Shown here: positions 42,472 to 52,099 of the stretch, in pieces | Layout: every line of letters starts with the position of its first letter | Numbering within the stretch: the first letter of the stretch is position 1 | From: Flavobacterium sp. A45 | GTDB taxonomy: Bacteria; Bacteroidota; Bacteroidia; Flavobacteriales; Flavobacteriaceae | NCBI RefSeq assembly: GCF_002001005.1 | Contig: NZ_MUNX01000071.1 | Coordinates: 1-64,000 of the forward strand | Length of the DNA: 64,000 bases | Direction: 5' to 3' | Notes under the pieces: model-generated | What the model saw: the letters and a program-made list of their open reading frames with translations, nothing else | Told to the model about the DNA's origin: nothing | Database searches by the model: none | Program-made: the position numbers and the translations under genes

Positions 42472-43632
42472 TTATTTAGTTGGTACAATTTCTTCTTGAC
42501 CTGGTGTCCATTCGATTTCTTTTGGAGTAATAACACTTCCGTTTTTCAATAATGAAGTGCCCCCCATAACAACTTTATCACCAGACTTTAAACCTTCTTC
42601 AACAACATAACCATTTTTATAAGCTGGTCCTGTTTTGATAATTTGCATTTTTACCTTACTACTGTCTCCTAAAACAAAAACTTGATAAATTCCTTGCATT
42701 TCAATTACAGAACGTTGCGGAATAACTAATGAATTTTTACGAATATCGGTAACAACACCAACCTTTACATATTGACCTGGGCGTAGTAATTTATCTGGAT
42801 TTGTGAATGCAGCTTCAAATGTTATAGCTCCTGTTGATGGATCTATTTGTCTGTCTGCAAAACTTATTTTCCCTGTTTGAGGATAAACCGAACCATCTGA
42901 TAATTTTAAAGTAATGTTTTGTCCCGTTCCTTTAAGTGAAGAATCTTCTTTATTTATTTCTCTGAACAAACGTAAAAATTCTTGCTCGCTAATTGTAAAA
43001 CGCACTCTTATATCTCCCATATCCGAAATAGTATTCAAAACTGAAGCTGTACCCGGACGTACATAATCACCAACTCTTACTTTTGAAATTCCAATCAAAC
43101 CTGATATTGGAGCGACAATTCTGCAATATCCTAATTCTATTTTAGCGTTTTCTAGCTTAGCTGTAGCTGCTTTTATGGCGGCTGAAGCTGCATTATATGA
43201 TGATTTTGCTGCTATTAACTCTCTTTGGCTGACTGCATTCATCTTGGCTAAAGGGACCATCATATCGTAATCTGATTTAGTTTTGGCTAATCTGGCCTCT
43301 ACTTCTGCCAAATCCGCTTGCGCTTGATTCACTTTTTCCTGAAAAGGCATCGGATCAATGGTATATAACAATTGTCCTTTGGATATGACACTTCCTTCTC
43401 TGAAATTAAGACTTTCGATAACTCCATCAACACGAGGATTAATTTGTATATCCGATTGCCCGAAAGTTTGCCCAGTATATTCTGACTCTAAACTTACATC
43501 TTGCTCTAACACTTTTGTAACAGCAACTTCTAAGGGTTTTGCTTGTGGCGCGACTTCTTTTTTGCAAGAAATCCAAAAAGCAGAAACAGTTATAAGAAAA
43601 AATAATATTTTAATCTTTTTCGGCGCATTCAT
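42472..43632 (-). CDS. RND efflux periplasmic adaptor (membrane fusion protein)
   Basis: 386 residues. Lipobox ISC, C23, then KKEVAPQAKPLEV. The lipoyl and helical-hairpin region (about 45-185) has INPRVDGVIESLNFREGSVISKGQLLY and the second lipoyl half GYCRIVAPISGLIGISKVRVGDYV. A beta-barrel and membrane-proximal domain follow. It links the inner-membrane pump to the outer-membrane channel. First gene of adaptor-permease-channel. No regulator gene adjoins it, so control is likely elsewhere. Confidence 0.95.
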   Translation of the reverse strand: MNAPKKIKILFFLITVSAFWISCKKEVAPQAKPLEVAVTKVLEQDVSLESEYTGQTFGQSDIQINPRVDGVIESLNFREGSVISKGQLLYTIDPMPFQEKVNQAQADLAEVEARLAKTKSDYDMMVPLAKMNAVSQRELIAAKSSYNAASAAIKAATAKLENAKIELGYCRIVAPISGLIGISKVRVGDYVRPGTASVLNTISDMGDIRVRFTISEQEFLRLFREINKEDSSLKGTGQNITLKLSDGSVYPQTGKISFADRQIDPSTGAITFEAAFTNPDKLLRPGQYVKVGVVTDIRKNSLVIPQRSVIEMQGIYQVFVLGDSSKVKMQIIKTGPAYKNGYVVEEGLKSGDKVVMGGTSLLKNGSVITPKEIEWTPGQEEIVPTK

Positions 43633-43658
43633 AAAATGATTATTAAAATTAGTTAAAA

Positions 43659-43666
43659 CAAAAATA
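43659..43666 (-). promoter_or_regulatory. -7 box (TATTTTTG) of the efflux operon
   Basis: Full TAnnTTTG match on the minus strand, 27 bp before the adaptor ATG at 43632. The following 250 bp to the PPK2 gene are AT-rich and hold no gene. Confidence 0.55.
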
Positions 43667-43919
43667 CAGATTTATATTTATTGATAAGATTAAATTACAA
43701 AAAACAAACGAATAATTCGCAATGATTAATAAAAAAATCAATTGTTGAGTATTGTTTTATATTATATATCCGAATTCCATAATCATTCTTCGTTAAAAAA
43801 ATGTCAGTAATTGTTTTTTTACTAAATTAGTAGATTGTATCCTGTAATTCCCCCTATAGGAAAAACATTAATTGTTTTTTAATCTGCGTCACCTTTTACT
43901 AACATTAAATTTCAAGATT

Positions 43920-44891
43920 ATGTCTAAGTCAAATAAAAAAGACCTAAATGAATTTGAGGAAAAACTAATTGACCTTACTTCTTTAAGCAAAAAAGAACTG
44001 GTACAACGTGCCAAAAAATTCTCAAAACAATATTGTGTAGGAGATGGCGATGGTTTTAAGCTTAAAGATTACGAGACCAAAGCCAGTTTCAATTTGGGTG
44101 ATGAAGGAAAACCATTGGTGAATCAAACCCTGCAAATGGGTGTCGATGCCTTGGCAACTATGCAAGATGTATTATATGCACAGGACAAATGGTCACTGCT
44201 TCTTGTTTTTCAGGCGATGGATGCTGCCGGCAAAGATGGTGCTATCAAGCATGTGATGTCGGGTGTAAACCCACAAGGATGTCAGGTTTCTTCTTTCAAA
44301 GCCCCCAGTTCCGAGGACTTGGATCATGATTTTTTATGGCGATGTCAAAAGCATTTACCCGAGCGTGGACGCATTGGCATATTCAACCGTTCCTATTATG
44401 AAGAAGTTTTAGTTGTTCGTGTTCATGAAGCTATTTTAAAAAGCCAAAAACTTCCGAAAGAATTAATTACCAAAGACATTTGGGAAGAACGTTTTCAAGA
44501 CATTCGAAACTTCGAAAAATACCTGAACAGAAACGGAACTATAGTAATCAAATTTTTCCTAAACGTTTCCAAAAAAGAACAAAAAAAACGATTCATTGAG
44601 CGCGTAGACGATCCGGACAAAAACTGGAAATTCAGCGCTACTGACGCCAAAGAAAGAGGCTATTGGGACGACTACATGCATGCCTATCAGGAATTGATAA
44701 AAAACACCTCAACCAAAAAATCCCCTTGGTATGTGATTCCCGCCGACAATAAATCCTATGCCCGTATTGCCATTGCATCGGCAATCATAACCGCACTAGA
44801 TGAAATGGATTTGGAATACCCAAAAGTAAGCGCAGAAAAAATTGCAGAATTAAACGCTGTCAAACAAGCTTTATTGGACGAGGAAGACTAA
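43920..44891 (+). CDS. ppk2: Polyphosphate kinase 2 family protein
   Basis: 323 residues from the ATG at 43920 (MSKSNKKDLNEFEE). The P-loop MDAAGKDGAIKHVMSGVNPQG is at 100-120, with the PPK2 Walker B/lid motif GRIGIFNRSYYEEVLVVRVH at about 149-168. It transfers phosphate between polyphosphate and nucleotides (mono- or diphosphates) in the cytosol. The class within PPK2 cannot be fixed without alignment. The SulP transporter gene follows after 23 bp, so they are probably co-transcribed. Confidence 0.93.
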   Translation: MSKSNKKDLNEFEEKLIDLTSLSKKELVQRAKKFSKQYCVGDGDGFKLKDYETKASFNLGDEGKPLVNQTLQMGVDALATMQDVLYAQDKWSLLLVFQAMDAAGKDGAIKHVMSGVNPQGCQVSSFKAPSSEDLDHDFLWRCQKHLPERGRIGIFNRSYYEEVLVVRVHEAILKSQKLPKELITKDIWEERFQDIRNFEKYLNRNGTIVIKFFLNVSKKEQKKRFIERVDDPDKNWKFSATDAKERGYWDDYMHAYQELIKNTSTKKSPWYVIPADNKSYARIAIASAIITALDEMDLEYPKVSAEKIAELNAVKQALLDEED

Positions 44892-44914
44892 TGCACTTTA
44901 TTTAAATTTGAACT

Positions 44915-46597
44915 ATGATTTCCAAACTTTTTCCACCTGCGGAATGGATTGCAACATACAACACTAAAATCTTAAAAAGCGACTTTGTAGCTGGAATAAC
45001 TTTGGCTGCCTACGGGATTCCTGTTTCGTTGGCCTATGCCACACTTGCTGGATTACCTCCGGAATACGGAATCTATGGTTATCTCATTGGCGGGTTATTT
45101 TATGCCCTGTTAGGAACCAGCAAGCAACTTGCCATAGGTCCAACATCAGCAATTTCTTTATTGATTGGAACCACAATAGCTGATATGGCAAACGGCGATG
45201 TTCAACGCTGGGCAGATATTGCCTCACTCACAGCCCTTGTATTTGCAGGAATGGCAATACTCGCCTATCTCTTACGATTGAGTAGCATCATCAATTTTAT
45301 CAGCGAAACCGTTTTGGTAGGATTCAAGGCCGGTGCTGCCATAACCATCGGTTTAACCCAACTACCCAAATTATTTGGCGTAAAAGGTGGAGGTAATAAC
45401 TTTTTGGAACGCATCATTACCCTTTTTCAACAACTGCCCGAGATGAATACCACAGTGTTTGTTTTTGGCATAGTCGCCATTATCATCCTGATTGTTGGCG
45501 AAAAAAAAGCGCCGGGACGACCTGTTGCAATCTTTATAGTGATTTTATCAATTGTCCTTATTTCGGCAACATCATTGGGACTTCATGGTTTCAACACAGT
45601 TGGTGTCATACCGACAGGCTTGCCAGAATTTCATTTGCCCTCACTGCGAATTAGTGATGTCGATGGAGTGCTCCCACTGGCTATGGCCTGTTTTTTATTA
45701 TCTTATATCGAAAGTGTTTCGGCGGGAAGAACATTGGCACAAAAAAACGGATACCTCATTGACCCGCGTCAGGAACTGCTGGCACTTGGAGTGGCCAATG
45801 CAGCTGTTGCGCTTGGACAGGGCTATCCCGTTGCAGGCGGCTTGTCGCAGTCTGCTGTAAATGATACCGCTGGGGCAAAAACACCGTTATCCTTGGTATT
45901 TGCCTCGGTTACAATTGCGGTCTGTCTATTGTTTTTAACAGGACATCTTCAAAATTTGCCTACGGTAATTTTGGCATCCATTGTGCTGGTTGCCATCAGA
46001 GGACTTTTTGACCTAAAGGAACTCAAGCATCTCTATAAAATAAACAAACAGGAATTTGGAGTTGCCATGATTGCGCTTGTCTCAGTACTTATCTGGGGAA
46101 TACTGACTGGCGTTTTGCTCGCCGCCATAGTAACTTTGCTTTTATTGATAAAAGCAACCTCAACCCCAAATGTCGCTTTCTTGGGAAGAATTCCAGGAAC
46201 CAATCGCTATACGGACATAGAAAGGCATCCTGACAATGAAAGGATTGAAGGACTATTAATCGTTCGTATAGAATCGGCTATTTTGTATTTCAATGTTGAA
46301 TACATCAAAGAACAGCTTTGGGAAAAAATCAACAACGAACCCGATCCCATAAAAACAGTAATATTTGATTTAAATTCCTCTCCCCGCATCGATATTGCAG
46401 GAGCGCGTTTTTTAAAACAACTTTTCAACGATTTGGAAGCCAAAAACATCTCCCTAAAAATTGCCGAAGCGCGTGCTGAAGTTCGTGACAGTCTCCGTGC
46501 CGAAGGGCTCGAAATGCTTTTGGGTCACATCAGCCGATCAGTATCGGTCGATGATTTGGTGGTTGAAGCGACTAAGAGATTTATGAATGCGGAATAG
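44915..46597 (+). CDS. SulP-family anion transporter with STAS domain
   Basis: 560 residues. About twelve to fourteen membrane helices (30-430), starting with DFVAGITLAAYGIPVSLAYATLAGLPPEYGIYG, which is the SLC26/SulP signature, and containing TSAISLLIGTTIAD. A cytosolic STAS domain (about 445-550) contains TVIFDLNSSPRIDIAGARFLKQLFNDLE. It moves sulfate, bicarbonate or another anion across the inner membrane. The close pairing with PPK2 is unexplained. A TTTGATTT/AAATCAAA hairpin without T-run follows (46603-46620). Confidence 0.92.
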   Translation: MISKLFPPAEWIATYNTKILKSDFVAGITLAAYGIPVSLAYATLAGLPPEYGIYGYLIGGLFYALLGTSKQLAIGPTSAISLLIGTTIADMANGDVQRWADIASLTALVFAGMAILAYLLRLSSIINFISETVLVGFKAGAAITIGLTQLPKLFGVKGGGNNFLERIITLFQQLPEMNTTVFVFGIVAIIILIVGEKKAPGRPVAIFIVILSIVLISATSLGLHGFNTVGVIPTGLPEFHLPSLRISDVDGVLPLAMACFLLSYIESVSAGRTLAQKNGYLIDPRQELLALGVANAAVALGQGYPVAGGLSQSAVNDTAGAKTPLSLVFASVTIAVCLLFLTGHLQNLPTVILASIVLVAIRGLFDLKELKHLYKINKQEFGVAMIALVSVLIWGILTGVLLAAIVTLLLLIKATSTPNVAFLGRIPGTNRYTDIERHPDNERIEGLLIVRIESAILYFNVEYIKEQLWEKINNEPDPIKTVIFDLNSSPRIDIAGARFLKQLFNDLEAKNISLKIAEARAEVRDSLRAEGLEMLLGHISRSVSVDDLVVEATKRFMNAE

Positions 46598-46599
46598 CA

Positions 46600-46660
46600 A
46601 TATTTGATTTCAAAATCAAAAATCGTTAACCCTAAATCTTACATCATTATTTTTAAATCA
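46600..46660. repeat. Recurrent low-complexity words after the SulP gene
   Basis: Contains AATCAAAAATCGTTAA (46614-46629), a 16-base exact match (reverse complement) to the mntH-mntR spacer at 31387-31402. No gene. Confidence 0.4.
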
Positions 46661-46703
46661 CAAAATTCCGCTAATTATCCTCTGAAAAACTGTAAAAATT
46701 CAC

Positions 46704-46711
46704 TACTTTTG
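46704..46711 (+). promoter_or_regulatory. -7 box (TACTTTTG) of the trhO operon
   Basis: Full TAnnTTTG match, followed by GC. The leader to the ATG at 46789 would be about 72 nt. It contains a small TACGT/ACGTA stem at about 46727-46743. Confidence 0.55.
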
Positions 46712-46788
46712 CGCCCGATTTCAAATACGTTAATTGTACGTAAATAAAAAATCAACATATATTTTTCTCAACTTAAACTGTTTATAGC

Positions 46789-48144
46789 ATGCAACTGTAC
46801 AACACCTTAAGCGCAGAAGAAAGAGCCATCATGATTGATGATGCCGGTAAACAACGTCTTACGTTGTCTTTCTATGCGTATGCCAAAATTCAAGATCCCA
46901 AACAATTTCGCGACGATTTATTTATTGCCTGGAATAAGCTCGATGCTTTAGGCCGAATTTATGTTGCAACCGAAGGAATTAATGCTCAAATGAGTATTCC
47001 AGAAGAAAATTTGGAAGCTTTTAGAACAACTCTTGAAGTTTATGATTTCATGAAAGGCATCCGTTTAAATGAAGCGGTAGAACATGATGACCATTCATTT
47101 TTGAAACTTACTATCAAAGTGCGTCACAAAATTGTTGCTGACGGTCTGAACGACGAAACATTTGATGTAACCAATATAGGTGTCCACTTGAAAGCCAAGG
47201 AATTCAATGAAATTCTGGATGATCCAAACACGATTGTAGTCGATTTTAGAAACCACTACGAAAGTGAAGTCGGCTATTTTAAAGACGCTATCACTCCGGA
47301 TGTCGAAACTTTCAGAGAAAGTTTACCGATAATCAATAAACAGCTTCAAAACCATAAGGAAGATAAAAATCTGGTTATGTATTGCACCGGAGGAATTCGT
47401 TGTGAAAAAGCAAGTGCTTATTTTAAGCATCAGGGTTTTAAAAATGTTTTTCAATTGGAAGGTGGAATCATCAATTACGCGAAGCAAATCAAGGAAGAAG
47501 GCTTGGAAAGCAAGTTTATCGGAAAGAATTTTGTTTTCGATAATCGTCTTGGCGAAAGAATTACGGATGATATAGTTTCGCAATGCCACCAATGCGGAAA
47601 ACCCTGTGACAACCATACCAATTGTGAGAATGACGGATGCCATTTATTATTCATTCAATGTGATGAATGTAAAAGCGCAATGGAAAACTGCTGTTCTACT
47701 GAATGTCTTGACATTATTCACCTGCCTTTGGTGGATCAGGTGCGATTAAGAACGGGACAACAAGTTGGGAACAAAGTTTTTAGAAAAGGAAAATCTGAAA
47801 ACTTGAAATTCAAACATTCCGGTGACCTGAGCGTAAACGAACATGCGAAACAAAAACCTGCCGATATTCGCCAAAAAGTAAAAGTAAAAAAAGTACTTCT
47901 TGGAAAAGCGGAACATTATTATGTAAAAGCTCAAGTGGGACAATTTACTGTTGAAAATCAAGAAATAAATAGTGGTGATAAAATCTTAATTTCTGGACCA
48001 ACAACGGGTAATCAGGAATTGGTTTTAGAAAAAATGATTGTTGACGGAGCCGAAACTGCAACAGCTAAGATTGGTGATAAAGTTACTTTTGAAGTTCCCT
48101 TTAGAATCAGATTGTCTGATAAAATATATAAGATTTTAGAATAA
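46789..48144 (+). CDS. trhO: TrhO (rhodanese-type tRNA U34 hydroxylase) with extra U32-like C-terminal domain
   Basis: 451 residues against about 350 for the E. coli protein YceA/TrhO. The N-terminal acylphosphatase-like domain (about 20-115) is followed by a rhodanese domain (about 135-235) with the loop C199-T-G-G-I-R-C205 (VMYCTGGIRCEKASAYFK). A Cys-rich region at 266-306 (CHQCGKPC ... CDECKSAMENCCSTEC) should bind metal. Residues 367-451 are a further domain that matches the C-terminus of the next gene at 43 of 85 positions without gaps by hand count. TrhO is known to form 5-hydroxyuridine at tRNA position 34 using O2. The added domain is discussed as a finding. trhP follows after 6 bp. 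Confidence 0.92.
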   Translation: MQLYNTLSAEERAIMIDDAGKQRLTLSFYAYAKIQDPKQFRDDLFIAWNKLDALGRIYVATEGINAQMSIPEENLEAFRTTLEVYDFMKGIRLNEAVEHDDHSFLKLTIKVRHKIVADGLNDETFDVTNIGVHLKAKEFNEILDDPNTIVVDFRNHYESEVGYFKDAITPDVETFRESLPIINKQLQNHKEDKNLVMYCTGGIRCEKASAYFKHQGFKNVFQLEGGIINYAKQIKEEGLESKFIGKNFVFDNRLGERITDDIVSQCHQCGKPCDNHTNCENDGCHLLFIQCDECKSAMENCCSTECLDIIHLPLVDQVRLRTGQQVGNKVFRKGKSENLKFKHSGDLSVNEHAKQKPADIRQKVKVKKVLLGKAEHYYVKAQVGQFTVENQEINSGDKILISGPTTGNQELVLEKMIVDGAETATAKIGDKVTFEVPFRIRLSDKIYKILE

Positions 48145-48150
48145 TTTATC

Positions 48151-49392
48151 ATGACAAAAAACAACAAAATCGAACTTATGGCTCCCGCAGGGAACTTTGA
48201 GTCGCTTCAGGCTGGGCTTGATAATGGTGCCGATTCAGTATATTTTGGCGTAGAGCAATTGAATATGCGCGCCCGTGCCACGGTAAATTTCACGATGGAT
48301 GATTTACCGGAAATCGCCCGTCGCTGCGAAGCCAAAAACGTTAGAAGTTATTTGACATTAAACACCATCATTTACGACCACGACTTATCGGTTGTAAAAA
48401 CATTGTTGAACAAAGCCAAAGAAGCCAACATCACCGCAGTTATCGCTTCCGATCAAGCTGTAATTTCGATGGCGAGAGGAATTGGAATGGAAGTTCATAT
48501 TTCGACCCAGCTTAACGTTACCAATATCGAAACCATCAAATTCTACAGTTTATTTGCGGACACTATGGTTTTGAGCCGTGAATTGAGCTTACGTCAAGTA
48601 AAAAAAATCACCGAACAGATTGAAAAAGAACAAATCAAGGGGCCAAACGGTAAATTGGTAGAAATCGAAATCTTTGGTCACGGCGCATTGTGCATGGCGG
48701 TTTCGGGAAAATGCTATTTGAGTCTGCATTCGAATAATTCCTCGGCTAATCGTGGTGCGTGCAAACAAAATTGTCGCAAAAAATACACCGTTATCGACCA
48801 AGAAACTGGTTTTGAAATCGAATTAGACAACGAATACATGATGTCCCCAAAAGATTTATGCACGCTTGATTTTCTGGATCAAGTGATTGATTCTGGTATT
48901 CAAGTTTTGAAAATTGAAGGCCGAGGACGCGCACCGGAATATGTTGCCACTGTAATAAAAACGTATCGTGAAGCGATTGACAGTTATTACGAAGGCACTT
49001 TCACCAAAGAAAAAATCACCGTTTGGATGGAAACCTTAAATACCGTTTACAACCGCGGGTTTTGGTCAGGTTATTATCTTGGTCAGGAATTGGGAGAATG
49101 GAGCGATGTTTCGGGATCGATGGCGACGCAGAAAAAAGTCTATGTGGGGAAAGGAACCCATTTTTTCCCAAAAGCCGAAATTGGTCAATTCAAAATCGAA
49201 GCTTACGACATTAAAGTTGGTGACAAAATATTAGTGACCGGACCAAGCACAGGAGCGCAGGAAATGATTATCGAACAAATGTACGTGAATGATGTAGCCT
49301 CTGAAAAAGCCACAAAAGGTGACGATTGCACTTTGAAACTGCCTTTCAGAATTCGCATGTCCGACAAATTATATAAAATAGTGGAAACCTGA
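48151..49392 (+). CDS. trhP: Peptidase U32-family protein, TrhP-like tRNA hydroxylase
   Basis: 413 residues. Opening ELMAPAGNFESLQAGLDNGADSVYFG and the family signature EIFGHGALCMAVSGKCYLS are those of U32 proteins YegQ/TrhP. C181, C188, C204 and C208 are placed to bind an iron-sulphur cluster. The C-terminal beta-barrel domain spans 328-412. TrhP in E. coli makes 5-hydroxyuridine in tRNA from prephenate, not by proteolysis. Its stop overlaps the ferredoxin start (TGATG). Confidence 0.9.
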   Translation: MTKNNKIELMAPAGNFESLQAGLDNGADSVYFGVEQLNMRARATVNFTMDDLPEIARRCEAKNVRSYLTLNTIIYDHDLSVVKTLLNKAKEANITAVIASDQAVISMARGIGMEVHISTQLNVTNIETIKFYSLFADTMVLSRELSLRQVKKITEQIEKEQIKGPNGKLVEIEIFGHGALCMAVSGKCYLSLHSNNSSANRGACKQNCRKKYTVIDQETGFEIELDNEYMMSPKDLCTLDFLDQVIDSGIQVLKIEGRGRAPEYVATVIKTYREAIDSYYEGTFTKEKITVWMETLNTVYNRGFWSGYYLGQELGEWSDVSGSMATQKKVYVGKGTHFFPKAEIGQFKIEAYDIKVGDKILVTGPSTGAQEMIIEQMYVNDVASEKATKGDDCTLKLPFRIRMSDKLYKIVET

Positions 49393-49622
49393 TGGTTATT
49401 GTAACGCTGCAGAGAGACAAATGCATTGGCTGCAACTATTGTGTGGAAATGGCACCCGTTCATTTTCAGATGTCCAAAAAAGACGGAAAATCGGTATTGA
49501 TCAAAAGTGTAAACGCCAAAGGTTTTTACACTTTGAAATCACCCGACCACACCATAGCCGAAAGCTGTGAACTGGCGGCAAAAGCCTGTCCGGTGAAAAT
49601 TATTACGGTGAAGGAAACTTAG
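49392..49622 (+). CDS. One-cluster [4Fe-4S] ferredoxin
   Basis: 76 residues. C11-x2-C14-x2-C17 (DKCIGCNYCVEMAP) and C66-P67 near the end (AKACPVKI) give one [4Fe-4S] cluster. C59 is an additional cysteine. A second cluster motif is absent, so it is a short, single-cluster ferredoxin. Its start codon overlaps the trhP stop, so translation is probably coupled. A ferredoxin-like protein, YfhL, supports the corresponding reaction in E. coli (established for YegQ-dependent hydroxylation, from memory), which makes it a candidate electron donor here. Confidence 0.9.
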   Translation: MVIVTLQRDKCIGCNYCVEMAPVHFQMSKKDGKSVLIKSVNAKGFYTLKSPDHTIAESCELAAKACPVKIITVKET

Positions 49623-49648
49623 AAATTGTTTCATTTCACTTTATAAAC

Positions 49649-49686
49649 AAAAAACCTATCCAGCATTGCAACTGAATAGGTTTTTT
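49649..49686. terminator. Terminator between the trhO operon and arylsulfatase gene
   Basis: A 15-bp stem (49649-49663 / 49672-49686, one mismatch) with A-run and T-run on the two sides, serving the ferredoxin gene and the convergent sulfatase gene. Confidence 0.9.
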
Positions 49687-49705
49687 AAATTATAAAAGAT
49701 TTACT

Positions 49706-52099
49706 TTATTCCTTACTGAAAGCTCTAGCAGCTTCTCTTTCCAAATCAAGATATTGTTCTTTTCCTGTATTCACCGTCACAAAAGAAATAGTTCCTCCTT
49801 CGAATTCACTTGTTGATGATGTATATTGTTTACTTACTGGATCTCCACTATCATAACCTACACAAAGACCATCTCCCACAAGAGTAAATTTACCTACCTG
49901 AGCTTTCATTGAACCTGTTGAAATCTGCTTGTCATTGATATACAATTTTGCAGTTCCAATTGATTCGTGGTGTTCACCGGCTTTTTCTTTGGTAAATTCC
50001 ATTCCAAAAATATATTTTCCTGGTTTTAAAGGCTCAGCAGAAACCAATTGTTGTTCTGAAATACCAAGAAAATTATAAACATAATACAATTTATGATCTT
50101 TGATAAATAAACTGTGACCTCCAAAACGGGAACCATGAGCAAAAATTACTCCCGCAGCATTGGTATCAGTTATTTCGACATTAGCTACAATTTTATATGA
50201 TTTCCCTCTAATATTAACAGCTACTGCTTCTGGAACCTGACTTGTATGAGGATAATAGGTGTAACTATCTTTTTTGGCTTCTTCCTCAGGGCGCTCAATA
50301 GTCAAAATTTGTGTTGCAGTACGGTCATCTAATGGGTAAGCATTATTTTTCTTAGCTTCTTCATCATATAATTTCTTTAAAGATTCTAATTTTTCAGGAT
50401 TTTTCTTTGCCAAATCCACAGATTCCGAACGATCTGCATCTACGTGATACAATTCCCATCTATCTTGATCAAATTTTCCTTTGTCTGTAAGTGGGGCGTG
50501 TACAGCAACTGCTTTCCAACCATCCTGCCAAATGGCTCGGGTTCCTAACATGGTAAAATACTGTACATGTTTTTGAGTAGGGTCATTTGGTTTTGCATCA
50601 AATGAATATTTCATAGAAACTCCAGATAAAGGATATTGTTCAACTCCTTTGTAAACCTTTGGCATTTCAAGTCCACAAATTTCAAGAATAGTTGGAACAA
50701 TATCTACCGCATGGTGGTACTGATTACGAACTTCTCCACGAGCTTTAATTCCTTTCGGCCAAGTGATGGTCAATGGACAATCCGTACCACCCGCATAATT
50801 TGAATAACGCTTGAACATTTTAAAAGGGGTAGAAAGAGCTGCAGCCCATCCTGTTGGATAATGCTCATAAGTATTTGGACCACCCAACTCATCTATCAAC
50901 TTCATGTTTTCGGCTAAATCATCAGGGAAACCATTGAAGAATTTATTTTCATTTACCGAACCGTTTGGCGTTCCTTCTCCTGAAGCCCCGTTATCGGAAG
51001 CGTACATAATTACGGTATTTTCATATTGGCCTGTTTTTTTCAGATAATCAACTACACGTCCAATTTCAACATCGGTATATTCAGAGAATGCGGCATATAC
51101 TTCGCACAAACGGGAGAATAATTTCTTTTCGTCGGCACTGAGTGATTCCCAAGGGCGCACTGCATCTGCTGGGTTTGCCTGATCTGCAGGCATTGGGTTC
51201 CATTCTGTAAGTTTTGTACCTTTTGGCATAATGCCTTTTTCAATCATACGAGGCAACACCCATTTGCGATACGCATCATACCCATCATCAAATTTACCTT
51301 TGTATTTAGCAATATACTCTTTTGGTGCTTGATGCGGTGCGTGATTGGCTCCAGGACAATACCACATAAACCAAGGTTTAGACGGATTAGCCGATTTTTG
51401 ATCACCAATCATTTTGATGGCTTGATCCGCCAAATCTTTAGACAAATGGTATCCTTTTTCTGGACCATAAGGCGCTTCAATCGCGTGATTGTCTTCGGTT
51501 AAATCAGGGTAAAACTGGTTGGTTTCACCACCAATAAAACCATAAAAACGGTCATAACCCTGTTGCAGCGGCCATTGGCTTTTATTCGCTCCTGCCGAAA
51601 GATCGGTTTCTGGAACATTATGGTCTTTTCCTAACCAAAAGGTACTCCAACCGTTATCATTTAATATTTGGGCCATAGTAGCAGCTTGTGCAGGCAACTG
51701 ACAACTGTAACCCGGAAATCCATTCGCCCCTTCTGTAATTGCTCCCATACCGTTAAGGTTATGATTACGTCCAGTATTAATACAAGAACGAGTTGGCGAA
51801 CAAAGCGCAACAGTTTGCCATTGGGTATAGGTCAATCCGTCCGCGGCTAGTTTGTCCATTGTAGGCATATTTATTCTTCCTCCATAGGGAGACCAAGCAG
51901 CCAGACCCGTATCATCATAAAGAATGAATAGGATATTGGGTGAACCTTCAGGCGCTTTTTTACGAATGTAAGGAGCCCAATCTGCTTTGGAGTCCCGAAC
52001 ATCCAATTTGACATCGCCTTTAAAAGTGGGTTGCTGTCCATAACCATAGTATGAAAGTAACACTGTCACCAGAGATGATAAAACGATTTTTTTAATCAT
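49706..52099 (-). CDS. Secreted arylsulfatase
   Basis: 797 residues from the ATG at 52099 (MIKKIVLSSLVTVLLSYYGYGQ, signal peptide); an upstream ATG at 52135 is less likely. The sulfatase motif is C100-S-P-T-R104 with SCINTGR following, so the cysteine should be converted to formylglycine (by an enzyme encoded elsewhere). Metal ligands include D62-D63 (FILYDDTG) and the ASDNGAS motif at roughly 375-385. NHAPHQAPKEY is the His/Lys stretch. The last 150 residues form a C-terminal beta domain. It hydrolyses sulfate esters outside the cytoplasm. The substrate is unknown; no polysaccharide locus is next to it. No promoter box is clear. Confidence 0.93.
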   Translation of the reverse strand: MIKKIVLSSLVTVLLSYYGYGQQPTFKGDVKLDVRDSKADWAPYIRKKAPEGSPNILFILYDDTGLAAWSPYGGRINMPTMDKLAADGLTYTQWQTVALCSPTRSCINTGRNHNLNGMGAITEGANGFPGYSCQLPAQAATMAQILNDNGWSTFWLGKDHNVPETDLSAGANKSQWPLQQGYDRFYGFIGGETNQFYPDLTEDNHAIEAPYGPEKGYHLSKDLADQAIKMIGDQKSANPSKPWFMWYCPGANHAPHQAPKEYIAKYKGKFDDGYDAYRKWVLPRMIEKGIMPKGTKLTEWNPMPADQANPADAVRPWESLSADEKKLFSRLCEVYAAFSEYTDVEIGRVVDYLKKTGQYENTVIMYASDNGASGEGTPNGSVNENKFFNGFPDDLAENMKLIDELGGPNTYEHYPTGWAAALSTPFKMFKRYSNYAGGTDCPLTITWPKGIKARGEVRNQYHHAVDIVPTILEICGLEMPKVYKGVEQYPLSGVSMKYSFDAKPNDPTQKHVQYFTMLGTRAIWQDGWKAVAVHAPLTDKGKFDQDRWELYHVDADRSESVDLAKKNPEKLESLKKLYDEEAKKNNAYPLDDRTATQILTIERPEEEAKKDSYTYYPHTSQVPEAVAVNIRGKSYKIVANVEITDTNAAGVIFAHGSRFGGHSLFIKDHKLYYVYNFLGISEQQLVSAEPLKPGKYIFGMEFTKEKAGEHHESIGTAKLYINDKQISTGSMKAQVGKFTLVGDGLCVGYDSGDPVSKQYTSSTSEFEGGTISFVTVNTGKEQYLDLEREAARAFSKE

